Shown here piece by piece: positions 1 through 5,126 of a DNA stretch of 5,126 bases. Position 1 is the first letter of the stretch; each line of letters begins with the position of its first letter. The translations under genes and the position numbers were made by a program. Origin of the DNA: Rhodocyclaceae bacterium (GTDB lineage Bacteria; Pseudomonadota; Gammaproteobacteria; Burkholderiales; Rhodocyclaceae); NCBI GenBank assembly GCA_020849155.1, contig JADLGU010000280.1, forward strand, positions 1 to 5,126, read 5' to 3'. The notes beneath the pieces are model-generated. The model saw nothing but the letters and a program-made list of their open reading frames with translations. It was not told the origin of the DNA and did no database searches.

Positions 1-1235
1 ATCCCTGCATCGCCTACCTGATGGAGGAGAACACGCTGACCATGCAGGCGCTGGTGATCGCCCACGCCGCCTACGGCCACAACGCCTTCTTCAAGGGCAA
101 CCACCTGTTCCGCCAGTGGACCGACGCCTCGACCATCATCGACTACCTGGTGTTCGCCAAGGAGTACCTGGCCGACTGCGAGCGGCGCCACGGCGTGGAC
201 GCCGTCGAGGACGTGCTCGACTCCTGCCACGCCCTGACGAACGTCGGGGTGGACCGCTACAAGCGGCCGCAGAAGCTCTCGCTGGCCAAGGAGCAGGCGC
301 GCCAGAGCGAGCGCGAGGCCTATCTGCAATCGCAGGTGAACGAGCTGTGGCGCACCCTGCCGCAGCGCCCCGTCGCGCCCGAGCACGCCGAGGCCGAGCG
401 CTTCCCGCCCGAGCCGGAGGAGAACCTGCTCTACTTCATCGAGAAGTACGCGCCGCTGCTCGAGCCCTGGCAGCGCGAGGTGGTGCGCATCGTGCGCAAG
501 ATCGGCCAGTACTTCTACCCGCAGCGCCAGACCAAGGTGATGAACGAGGGCTGGGCCTGCTTCTGGCACTACACCCTGTTGAACGCCCTCTACGACCGCC
601 GGCAGCTCTCCGACGGCTTCATGATCGAGTTCCTGCAGTCGCACACCAACGTCGTCCTGCAGCCGCCGTTCAGCAAGCCCTGGTACTACGGCATCAACCC
701 CTACGCCCTCGGCTACGGCATGATGAGCGACCTGCGCCGCATCGCCGAGCGCCCCGACGACGAGGACCGCGCCTGGTTCCCGGAGATCGCCGGCCGCGAC
801 TGGCGCGAAGTGCTCGACTTCGCCATGCGCAACTTCAAGGACGAGAGCTTCATCGCCCAGTACCTCTCGCCGCGCCTGATGCGCGAGATGCGCCTGTTCG
901 CCGTGACGGACGACGAGCACGAGTCGGAGCTGGAAGTCTCGGCGATCCACGACGAGGACGGCTACCGCCACCTGCGCCAGGCGCTGGCCGAGCAGCACAA
1001 CCTCTCCAATCTCGACCCCGACATCCAGGTCTGGTCGGTGAACACCCGCGGCGACAGGAGCCTGACGCTGCGCCACTTCATGTACAAGAACCGCCCGCTC
1101 GGCGACAGCGCCGAGGAGATGCTGCGCCACGTCGCGCGGCTGTGGGGTTTCGACGTCTACCTGGAGAGCATCAACGGCGACGACGGCATCGCCAGGCAGT
1201 ATTCCTGCCATATCGAGAAGCGGCACGGACGGTAA
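1..1235 (+). CDS. spoVR: SpoVR/YcgB family protein, 5'-truncated by window edge
   Basis: The reading frame is open from base 3 (codons for PCIAYLMEEN) to TAA at 1233-1235, giving 410 visible residues. The ATG at 21 is an internal methionine, because the family-conserved residues before it are in frame; E. coli YcgB is about 510 aa, so roughly 100 N-terminal residues lie off the left edge. Blocks that identify the family from memory are HAAYGHNAFFKGNHLFRQW, NEGWACFWHYTLLNALYD, NPYALGYGMMSDLRRI and, near the C terminus, LRHVARLWGFDVYLE. SpoVR affects spore cortex formation in Bacillus. In non-sporulating proteobacteria its biochemical role is not settled; it usually sits beside a PrkA-type kinase (yeaG) and a DUF444/yeaH gene, which would be off the left edge here. 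I see no signal peptide or membrane segment in the visible part. The gene converges on the nucleotidyltransferase gene. Family assignment is firm; function is not. Confidence 0.95.
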   Translation, partial: PCIAYLMEENTLTMQALVIAHAAYGHNAFFKGNHLFRQWTDASTIIDYLVFAKEYLADCERRHGVDAVEDVLDSCHALTNVGVDRYKRPQKLSLAKEQARQSEREAYLQSQVNELWRTLPQRPVAPEHAEAERFPPEPEENLLYFIEKYAPLLEPWQREVVRIVRKIGQYFYPQRQTKVMNEGWACFWHYTLLNALYDRRQLSDGFMIEFLQSHTNVVLQPPFSKPWYYGINPYALGYGMMSDLRRIAERPDDEDRAWFPEIAGRDWREVLDFAMRNFKDESFIAQYLSPRLMREMRLFAVTDDEHESELEVSAIHDEDGYRHLRQALAEQHNLSNLDPDIQVWSVNTRGDRSLTLRHFMYKNRPLGDSAEEMLRHVARLWGFDVYLESINGDDGIARQYSCHIEKRHGR

Positions 1236-1244
1236 GTGAGGATT

Positions 1245-1328
1245 CCCCCTCTCCCCCAGCCCCTCCCCCGCGAGGGGGGAGGGGAACTTTTCTCCCTCTC
1301 CCTTGATGGGAGAGGGCCGGGGAGAGGG
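1245..1328. repeat. Dispersed palindromic G/C-tract repeat, intergenic copy
   Basis: This fills nearly all of the 97-bp gap between the convergent spoVR and nucleotidyltransferase genes. It has two hairpins: CCCCTCCCCC (1260-1269) with GGGGGAGGGG (1275-1284), and CCCTCTCCC (1294-1302) with GGGAGAGGG (1308-1316). Each is flanked on its outer side by another arm copy (1245-1257 and 1319-1328), and a TTTT-containing spacer lies between them. The plan matches the copy in glcF (2613-2705): arm, hairpin, T-rich spacer, hairpin, arm. I see no encoded protein and no clear target-site duplication. Confidence 0.85.
1260..1291 (+). terminator. Possible intrinsic terminator of spoVR (part of the repeat)
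   Basis: A 10-bp perfect G/C stem (1260-1269 with 1275-1284, 5-nt loop) starts 25 nt after the spoVR stop and is followed by AAC and TTTT (1288-1291). The stem is strong but the T run is short and offset by 3 nt, so termination may be weak. On the minus strand the second hairpin (1316-1294) is followed by GAGAAAAG rather than T residues, so it does not look like an intrinsic terminator for the opposing gene. Confidence 0.4.
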
Positions 1329-1332
1329 TGGG

Positions 1333-2019
1333 CTACGCCTGTCCGACGATGCGATCGAAGATCAGTGTTGCGCAGTTGCTGCACGCCTGCCGCACCGCCT
1401 GCCAGTCGTGCCAGCGTGGATCGAGGTTCTTGTACTCCGGCAGATTCATCTCCTCGAGATCGTAGGGCAACGGATTCGCAAGCTGAATCTGCAGCTGCAA
1501 CAACGCCGATTCGCCATTCTCCTGTGGATAGAGGCGGTCGAAGGGGCGCAATGCCTCGATCAGCGGCGCCTCCCCCATGAAGGAAGCCAAGGCGACGAAA
1601 TCGAGATAATCCCGCGTCGCGTTGCGCTTGAGGATCAGCACACCCTTGATCCGCAGGATTTCGGCCGAAGTGGGAACAATCAGCGACTCGCCGTGAATAT
1701 CGACCCGGGTGGTTTCAAGCGGCTCATCGCGGATCAATTGCCGCACGCCGGTCTCGATGCCGTCGAGACTGCCAAGAATCTGCACCGGACGCTGGATTCT
1801 TGCCGTCCGCCAGCCGGCCACGGCTTCCAGTTCCGCGAGCACTTCATCGAAGCGCCGGCGCAAGTCGGGCAGCACATGATCGGCGTCGGTAGACAAGCGA
1901 TGCCCGGCATACAGCGCGGACGCGGTGCCGCCGACCAGGACGGCTTCGGGCAGGATGCGCTGCAAGCGGGCGGCCGAGGAGAGTACCTGCTCCCAGTCAG
2001 GCAAGATGTCGTTCGGCAT
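1333..2019 (-). CDS. AbiEii-like nucleotidyltransferase, putative toxin of a two-gene cassette
   Basis: This is a 228-aa protein starting at MPNDILPDWE and ending at TAG (1333-1335). Nucleotidyltransferase-fold signatures are visible: GGTA at residues 30-33, followed by HRLSTDADHV with the Asp pair D45/D47. A likely third carboxylate is D107 in RVDIHG. A basic block then follows, with K125 and RDYLD at 136-140, resembling the K...RD..D motif of the AbiEii/AbiGii (DUF1814-type) family. Family members transfer nucleotides and several are toxins of type IV-like toxin-antitoxin systems. Here the target and activity are inferred, not shown. The open frame extends upstream to 2154, but that part is a shadow of the small upstream gene, so I chose the ATG at 2019. 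No clear Shine-Dalgarno precedes it; the 23-nt overlap with the upstream gene suggests coupled translation. It could instead be a domesticated, non-toxic nucleotidyltransferase. Confidence 0.8.
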   Translation of the reverse strand: MPNDILPDWEQVLSSAARLQRILPEAVLVGGTASALYAGHRLSTDADHVLPDLRRRFDEVLAELEAVAGWRTARIQRPVQILGSLDGIETGVRQLIRDEPLETTRVDIHGESLIVPTSAEILRIKGVLILKRNATRDYLDFVALASFMGEAPLIEALRPFDRLYPQENGESALLQLQIQLANPLPYDLEEMNLPEYKNLDPRWHDWQAVRQACSNCATLIFDRIVGQA

Positions 2020-2218
2020 AGTGCTGCCAGAAATGGTACCGCTGGGCGTAGGGATCTCCGGTATGCGCCCGGCAGACGTGCAGCACCTTTTCCAGCACGA
2101 GCCGATCTTCGAGGGCCGCGCGCCGCAGCTCGGCCCAGTCCGGCCGCTTGCCACGGCCGATCACATCGTCGATGGCGGCGAGAGTGAGCTCCTGATGGTT
2201 GAGGTGTCGGTGCAACAT
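1997..2218 (-). CDS. Small 73-aa protein, putative antitoxin or partner of the nucleotidyltransferase
   Basis: This small ORF encodes a 73-aa protein beginning MLHRHLNHQELTLAAIDDVI and ending HFWQHYAERHLA, with TGA at 1997-1999. The composition looks like a real protein: charged and probably helical, with WAELRRAALEDRLVLEKV in the middle. It resembles small proteins I recall next to nucleotidyltransferase genes, but I know no name or characterised function for it. There is no recognisable DNA-binding, zinc or membrane motif. It ends 23 nt inside the start of the nucleotidyltransferase gene, the classic order for an antitoxin ahead of its toxin. It is much smaller than AbiEi-type antitoxins (about 200 aa, winged helix), so it is not a canonical AbiEi. 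The start ATG has no strong ribosome binding site; no in-frame ATG or GTG lies in the 70 nt upstream. An antitoxin role is an inference from gene order. Confidence 0.7.
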   Translation of the reverse strand: MLHRHLNHQELTLAAIDDVIGRGKRPDWAELRRAALEDRLVLEKVLHVCRAHTGDPYAQRYHFWQHYAERHLA

Positions 2219-2251
2219 GGCTGCAGCGCAAGTCCGGGTTTCGACCGCCGC

Positions 2252-2280
2252 ATCATACTTCCCGTCAATCCTTGCGGCAA
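2252..2280 (-). promoter_or_regulatory. Putative sigma70 promoter of the two-gene cassette
   Basis: On the minus strand a -35 box TTGCCG (2280-2275, 4/6 match to TTGACA) is separated by exactly 17 bp from a -10 box TATGAT (2257-2252, 5/6 match to TATAAT). Transcription would start near 2245, leaving a leader of about 27 nt before the ATG at 2218. The promoter lies in the 71-bp gap after the glcF stop, so the cassette need not depend on glc operon transcription. I see no hairpin terminator for glcF in this gap and no obvious operator palindrome. Confidence 0.5.
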
Positions 2281-2289
2281 CAACCGGCC

Positions 2290-3600
2290 CTACCCGATCC
2301 CCTCATCCAGCACCTCCACCCAGTGCCGCACCGGCGTCGGCGTGCCCGCCTGCAAATGCGCGATGCAGCCGATGTTGGCGCTGGCGATGGCTTGCGGGGC
2401 GCCGGCGTGCAGGCAGCGGAGCTTGTTCTCGCGCAGTTGCAGCGAGAGCCCGGGCTGCAGGATGGAATAGGTGCCGGCCGAGCCGCAGCAGAGATGGCCG
2501 TCGGCCACCTGGGTGAGTTCGAAGCCGGCCGCCTGCAGGATTTCCTCCACCGCGCCGCGCACGCGCAGGCCATGCTGCAGGCTGCAGGGGGCGTGGAAGG
2601 CGCTGCGCCGTGCCCCCTCGCCCCGGCCCTCTCCCCCGCGTCCGGGGGAGAGGGGGTGGTTTTTCCCCCTCTCCCCGCGAGCGGGGAGAGGGCCGGGGTG
2701 AGGGGCAGGGTTCAGCAGGCCAAGCAGCCCCTCCTTCTCCGCCGCCAGCACCTCCGCCACGTCGCGCGCCAGCAGCGTCACGCGCGCCGCCTTCTTCGCG
2801 TAGTCCGGGTCGTGCTCCAGCAGGTGGGCGTACTCGCGCACGTGGGCGCCGCAGCCGGAGGCGGTGACGACGACCGCCTCGGCGCCGCGCTCGATGTGCG
2901 GCCACCAGGCATCGATGTTGCGCCGGGCGTCGGCGCGCGCGCCGGCGTGGTCGTCGAGGTGTTGGCGCACGGCGCCGCAGCAGCCGGCGCCCTCGGCCTC
3001 GATCGTGGCGATGCCGAGCCGGTCGAGCAGGCGCGCCGTGGCGGCATTGATGTTCGGCGCCATGCTCGGCTGCACGCAGCCGGCCAGCAGCAGCATCTTG
3101 CGCGGGTGATCCCGCCGTATTACGGAGACCGACTTTTGCCTGGGCAGCACCTTGGCTTTCAACGATCCCGGCAGCAGCGGGCGTAACAGCTGGCCAAGCT
3201 TGTAGGCCGGCCCGAACAGCCAGCCGCGCGGCAGGAACTCGCGCAGGGCCAAGCGCAGCAAGCGCGTGCCTAGCGGACGCGCCACCCGCTCCGCCACCAC
3301 GGCGCGGCCGATGTCGACCAGGCGGTGGTACTCCACGCCCGAGGGGCAGGTGGTCTCGCAGGCGCGGCAGGTCAGGCAGCGGTCGAGGTGCAGCTGGGTC
3401 TTGGCCGTCACCGCGGCGCCCTCCAGCAGCTGCTTCATCAGATAGATGCGCCCGCGCGGCCCGTCCAGCTCGTCGCCGAGCAACTGGTAGGTCGGGCAGG
3501 TGGCGGTGCAGAAGCCGCAGTGCACGCACTTCCTCAGGATGGCGTCGGCGCTGCGGCCGTCCGGCGTGTCGCGGATGAAATCGGCGAGATGGGTCTGCAT
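2290..3600 (-). CDS. glcF: Glycolate oxidase iron-sulfur subunit GlcF, with in-frame repeat insertion
   Basis: This 436-aa Fe-S subunit of glycolate dehydrogenase passes electrons from the GlcD/GlcE flavins towards the quinone pool at the cytoplasmic membrane. Two 4Fe-4S ferredoxin motifs are intact: C25-C28-C31-C35 followed by P, and C75-C78-C81-C85 followed by P. Two cysteine-rich CCG domains follow: C175, C207/C208 (GCCGA) and C250 in the first; C339, C371/C372 (CCGSAG) and C412 in the second. The ATG at 3600 gives MQTHLADFIRD, matching the E. coli GlcF start (MQTQL). It overlaps the glcE TGA by 1 nt (TGATG) and has no strong Shine-Dalgarno, so translation is probably coupled. The upstream extension of the open frame to 3888 is a shadow of glcE. 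E. coli GlcF is 407 aa. The excess is a Pro/Gly/Arg-rich stretch at about residues 297-330, encoded by a dispersed repeat, in the linker between the two CCG domains. All cluster ligands survive, so the gene looks functional. Confidence 0.95.
   Translation of the reverse strand: MQTHLADFIRDTPDGRSADAILRKCVHCGFCTATCPTYQLLGDELDGPRGRIYLMKQLLEGAAVTAKTQLHLDRCLTCRACETTCPSGVEYHRLVDIGRAVVAERVARPLGTRLLRLALREFLPRGWLFGPAYKLGQLLRPLLPGSLKAKVLPRQKSVSVIRRDHPRKMLLLAGCVQPSMAPNINAATARLLDRLGIATIEAEGAGCCGAVRQHLDDHAGARADARRNIDAWWPHIERGAEAVVVTASGCGAHVREYAHLLEHDPDYAKKAARVTLLARDVAEVLAAEKEGLLGLLNPAPHPGPLPARGERGKNHPLSPGRGGEGRGEGARRSAFHAPCSLQHGLRVRGAVEEILQAAGFELTQVADGHLCCGSAGTYSILQPGLSLQLRENKLRCLHAGAPQAIASANIGCIAHLQAGTPTPVRHWVEVLDEGIG
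2613..2705. repeat. Dispersed palindromic G/C-tract repeat inside glcF
   Basis: The 93-bp core has two hairpins: 2627-2638 with 2643-2654 (12 bp, 4-nt loop) and 2667-2678 with 2681-2692 (12 bp, 2-nt loop). Further arm copies flank them at 2613-2624 and 2695-2705, and a TTTTT spacer sits between. The layout is the same as the intergenic copy at 1245-1328. Read on the minus strand it is open and encodes peptide such as PGPLPARGERG and PLSPGRGGEGRGEG. The whole extra stretch relative to E. coli GlcF is about 2611-2712 (34 codons). No target-site duplication is evident. Confidence 0.88.
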
Positions 3601-4751
3601 CAGAGATCGGAATACAGCCGGCCTGGGTTGAACAGCCCCTGCGGGTCGACGTTGCGCTTGAGCTTGCGGTGGATCGCCAGCAGCGGCGCCGGCAGCGGCT
3701 GGAAGGCGCCGGCCGATTTGTCCGCGCCGCGGAACAGCGTGGCGTGGCCGCCGGCGCGCGCCGCCGCCTCGCGCACCACGGCGGCCGGCCCGTCGCCAGC
3801 CAGCCAGCGCTGCGCCCCGCCCCATTCGATCAGTTGCGCGCCGGGCAGGTCGAGCGGCGCGGTCGTCGACGGCAGCGACAGGCGCCACAGCGCAGCCGCG
3901 CCGGAAAAGAAATCGTCCTGCTGCTCGCGCACGGCGCGCCAGAAGGCTTCGCCATCGGCCACTTCCTCGCCGCCGATCTTGCCGCGCGCCGCCGCCACCG
4001 CGGCGCGGGCGCCCGACAGGCGCAGCGTCAGCTGGCCATCGCTCCAGCAGGTGGCGGAGAGCGGCAGCGGCTGGCCGCCCCAGCGGTTCATCGCCTCGAT
4101 GGCCTTGTCCTGCGGCAGCGACAGGCGCAGCGTCGCCTCGGCATGGGGCTTCGGCAGCACCTTGAGCGACACCTCCAGCAAGAGGCCCAGCGTGCCCAGC
4201 GCGCCGGCCATCAGGCGCGAGACGTCGTAGCCGGCGACGTTCTTCATCACCTGGCCGCCGAAGTTGAGCACTTCCCCCTTGCCGTCGAGCAGCTTCACGC
4301 CGAGGACGAAGTCGCGCACCGCGCCGGCCGTGGCGCGGCGCGGGCCGGAGAGGCCGGCGGCGACGCAGCCGCCGACCGTCGCACCAAGCTCCCCTCTCCC
4401 GCTCGCGGGAGAGGGGTTGGGGGAGAGGGCCGGGCCGCCCGCTTCCCCTCTCCCCCTGCCCCTCTCCCCGGCGGGGAGAGGGGAGAAGTGCGGCGGCTCG
4501 AAGGCCAGCATCTGGCCCTTCTCCGCCAGCGCCGCCTCGAGCTCGGCCAGCCGCGTGCCGGCGCGCACAGTGACGACCAGTTCGGTCGGCTCGTAGGCGA
4601 CGAGGCCGGCATGGCCCGTGGTGTCGAGCAATTCGCCCGCCGGCGCATTGCCATAGAAATCCTTCGTGCCGCCGCCGCGAATGCGCAGCGGCGTCTTGTC
4701 CACCGCCGCGGCGAGCACGCGCTCGCGCAGCTGTTCGGTCAGGTCGGTCAT
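3600..4751 (-). CDS. glcE: Glycolate oxidase FAD-binding subunit GlcE, with in-frame repeat insertion
   Basis: This 383-aa flavoprotein subunit works with GlcD and GlcF to oxidise glycolate to glyoxylate. The FAD-binding (PCMH/FAD_binding_4) half is clear: PLRIRGGGTKDFYG (21-34), YEPTELVVTVRAGT (53-66), GATVGGCVAAGLSGPRR (123-139), VRDFVLGVKLLDG (145-157) and FGGQVMKNVAGYDVSRL (164-180). The C-terminal half retains DLPGAQLIEWGGAQRWL (301-317), GGHATLF and the terminal NPGRLY. The ATG at 4751 fits family N termini and is preceded by a GGAAG ribosome binding site; its first 4 nt overlap the glcD stop (ATGA). The open frame runs further upstream to 4892, but that is a shadow of glcD. E. coli GlcE is about 350 aa; the excess is residues 90-122, a Pro/Gly/Arg/Ser-rich insert encoded by a dispersed repeat. 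It sits between EPPHF and GATVGG, directly before the conserved glycine loop that in this fold contacts FAD. The frame is intact, so I call the gene functional, with reservation. Confidence 0.94.
   Translation of the reverse strand: MTDLTEQLRERVLAAAVDKTPLRIRGGGTKDFYGNAPAGELLDTTGHAGLVAYEPTELVVTVRAGTRLAELEAALAEKGQMLAFEPPHFSPLPAGERGRGRGEAGGPALSPNPSPASGRGELGATVGGCVAAGLSGPRRATAGAVRDFVLGVKLLDGKGEVLNFGGQVMKNVAGYDVSRLMAGALGTLGLLLEVSLKVLPKPHAEATLRLSLPQDKAIEAMNRWGGQPLPLSATCWSDGQLTLRLSGARAAVAAARGKIGGEEVADGEAFWRAVREQQDDFFSGAAALWRLSLPSTTAPLDLPGAQLIEWGGAQRWLAGDGPAAVVREAAARAGGHATLFRGADKSAGAFQPLPAPLLAIHRKLKRNVDPQGLFNPGRLYSDL
4391..4483. repeat. Dispersed palindromic G/C-tract repeat inside glcE
   Basis: The core is 93 bp, the same length as the glcF copy. 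Hairpin one is 4391-4402 with 4405-4416 (12 bp, 2-nt loop); hairpin two is 4459-4469 with 4473-4483 (11 bp, 3-nt loop). The extra arm copies lie inside, at 4419-4429 and 4445-4456, so the two units point in the opposite way to those in the other two copies. On the minus strand it is open and encodes PLPAGERGRGRGEAGG and LSPNPSPASGRGEL. The extra stretch relative to E. coli GlcE is about 4386-4484 (33 codons). Confidence 0.88.
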
Positions 4752-5126
4752 TTGGCGCTTCCGGTCAATCGGTATTCCGAGCAGCGCCGCGGCGTCGGCA
4801 CGGCCTTGCCCGGATTCAGCAGGGTGCGCTCGTCGAAGGCGGCCTTGACGCCGTGGAAGGCGGCCAGCTCCTCCTTCGAGAACTGCACGCACATCTGGCC
4901 GACCTTCTCGATGCCGACGCCGTGCTCGCCGGTGATGGTGCCGCCGACCTCGCCCGACAGCTCGAGGATCTTGCCGCCGTAGCCGGTGGCGCGCTCGACC
5001 TCGCCCGGCTTATTGGCGTCGAACATGATGAGCGGATGCAGGTTGCCGTCGCCGGCATGGAAGACGTTGGCGCAGCGGAGATCGTATTCCCGCGACAGCT
5101 CGGCGATGCGGGTGAGCACGCGCGCC
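4748..5126 (-). CDS. glcD: Glycolate oxidase subunit GlcD, C-terminal part only
   Basis: The frame is open from the right edge to TGA at 4748-4750, showing about 125 C-terminal residues; E. coli GlcD is about 499 aa, so the N-terminal FAD-binding domain lies outside. The visible part is the FAD-linked oxidase C-terminal domain: CANVFHAGDGNLHPLIMFD carries the conserved HAGDGNLHP, then GGTITGEHGVGIEK, then LLNPGKAVPTPRRCSEY at the C terminus. The GTG at 5119 is an internal valine, since in-frame family sequence (ARVLTRIAEL) continues to the edge. The protein is the catalytic flavoprotein of glycolate dehydrogenase (D-lactate dehydrogenase-like). The stop overlaps the glcE start by 4 nt (ATGA). 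The C terminus stops soon after the SEY motif, shorter than E. coli GlcD, which has an extra tail. Confidence 0.94.
   Translation of the reverse strand, partial: ARVLTRIAELSREYDLRCANVFHAGDGNLHPLIMFDANKPGEVERATGYGGKILELSGEVGGTITGEHGVGIEKVGQMCVQFSKEELAAFHGVKAAFDERTLLNPGKAVPTPRRCSEYRLTGSAK
4758..4762 (-). promoter_or_regulatory. Ribosome binding site of glcE within the glcD 3' end
   Basis: GGAAG on the minus strand ends 6 nt before the ATG at 4751. It supports this start over the longer open frame and, with the ATGA overlap, fits coupled translation of glcD and glcE. Confidence 0.6.

Noticed and set aside
116..1306. 396-aa plus-strand frame overlapping spoVR
   Set aside because: Arg/Ala/Pro-rich out-of-frame shadow of the clearly conserved SpoVR frame.
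1734..2231. 165-aa minus-strand frame overlapping the cassette
   Set aside because: It overlaps both recognisable cassette genes in a third frame and has a Pro/Arg/Cys-rich shadow composition.
2627..2692. Hairpins inside glcF and glcE as intrinsic terminators of the operon
   Set aside because: On the transcribed (minus) sense they are followed by A-, G- or C-rich sequence rather than a T run, and they lie inside intact coding sequence.
3601..3888. Upstream extension of the glcF frame, giving a 532-aa protein
   Set aside because: It overlaps the well-conserved C terminus of glcE in another frame, and its translation is Ala/Arg-rich shadow sequence. The ATG at 3600 matches the known GlcF start.
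1245..4483. Repeated palindromes as a CRISPR array
   Set aside because: The three copies are more than 1 kb apart, lie partly inside genes, and have no regular repeat-spacer pattern or cas genes.
2290..4751. glcE and glcF as pseudogenes broken by repeats
   Set aside because: Both frames are continuous, with the key cofactor motifs present on both sides of the inserts and normal C termini.
4752..4892. Upstream extension of glcE to 430 aa
   Set aside because: It overlaps the conserved C terminus of glcD. The ATG at 4751 has a good ribosome binding site and the expected GlcE N terminus.
3669..4982. 437-aa open frame on the plus strand, antisense to glcE and glcD
   Set aside because: Ala/Arg/Gln-rich composition with no recognisable domain. 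It is explained by high GC codon bias of the opposite-strand genes and the stop-free repeat.

Overview
The window is GC-rich and densely coding. It carries the C-terminal end of a glycolate oxidase operon (glcD-glcE-glcF) on the minus strand and the C-terminal four-fifths of a SpoVR/YcgB-family gene on the plus strand. Gene content, GC level and the CCCTCTCCCC/GGGGAGAGGG-type dispersed repeats suggest a proteobacterium, most likely a betaproteobacterium (a Rhodocyclales-like lineage is a guess). No 16S or other definitive marker is present.

Layout, left to right: (1) 1-1235 (+), SpoVR/YcgB, entering from the left edge. (2) 1245-1328, a dispersed palindromic, G/C-tract repeat between two convergent genes; its first hairpin plus a short T run may terminate spoVR. 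(3) 1333-2218 (-), a two-gene cassette: a 73-aa unnamed small protein overlaps by 23 nt a 228-aa AbiEii-like nucleotidyltransferase. A good sigma70-type promoter (2252-2280) lies in the short gap upstream. (4) 2290-5126 (-), glcF, glcE and the end of glcD, with start/stop overlaps of 1 and 4 nt, so translation is probably coupled. The operon promoter and the rest of glcD lie beyond the right edge.

GlcD, GlcE and GlcF form the membrane-associated glycolate dehydrogenase, which oxidises glycolate to glyoxylate and passes electrons through FAD and Fe-S centres to the respiratory chain. The small cassette downstream has its own promoter and is probably an independent toxin-antitoxin-like module.

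The most unusual feature is the repeat family. Two of its three copies are inside glcE and glcF. Each in-gene copy has a 93-bp core (31 codons), keeps the frame open, and adds about 33 residues of Pro/Gly/Arg/Glu-rich peptide at a position where the E. coli homologue has only a short loop. Each copy is a pair of inverted units. Each unit has a 9-12 bp hairpin next to another arm copy, giving four G-runs with nearly constant 3-2-3 nt loops (a G-quadruplex-type pattern). Each arm is almost purely pyrimidine or purine, so the element hardly ever contains a stop codon in any frame.
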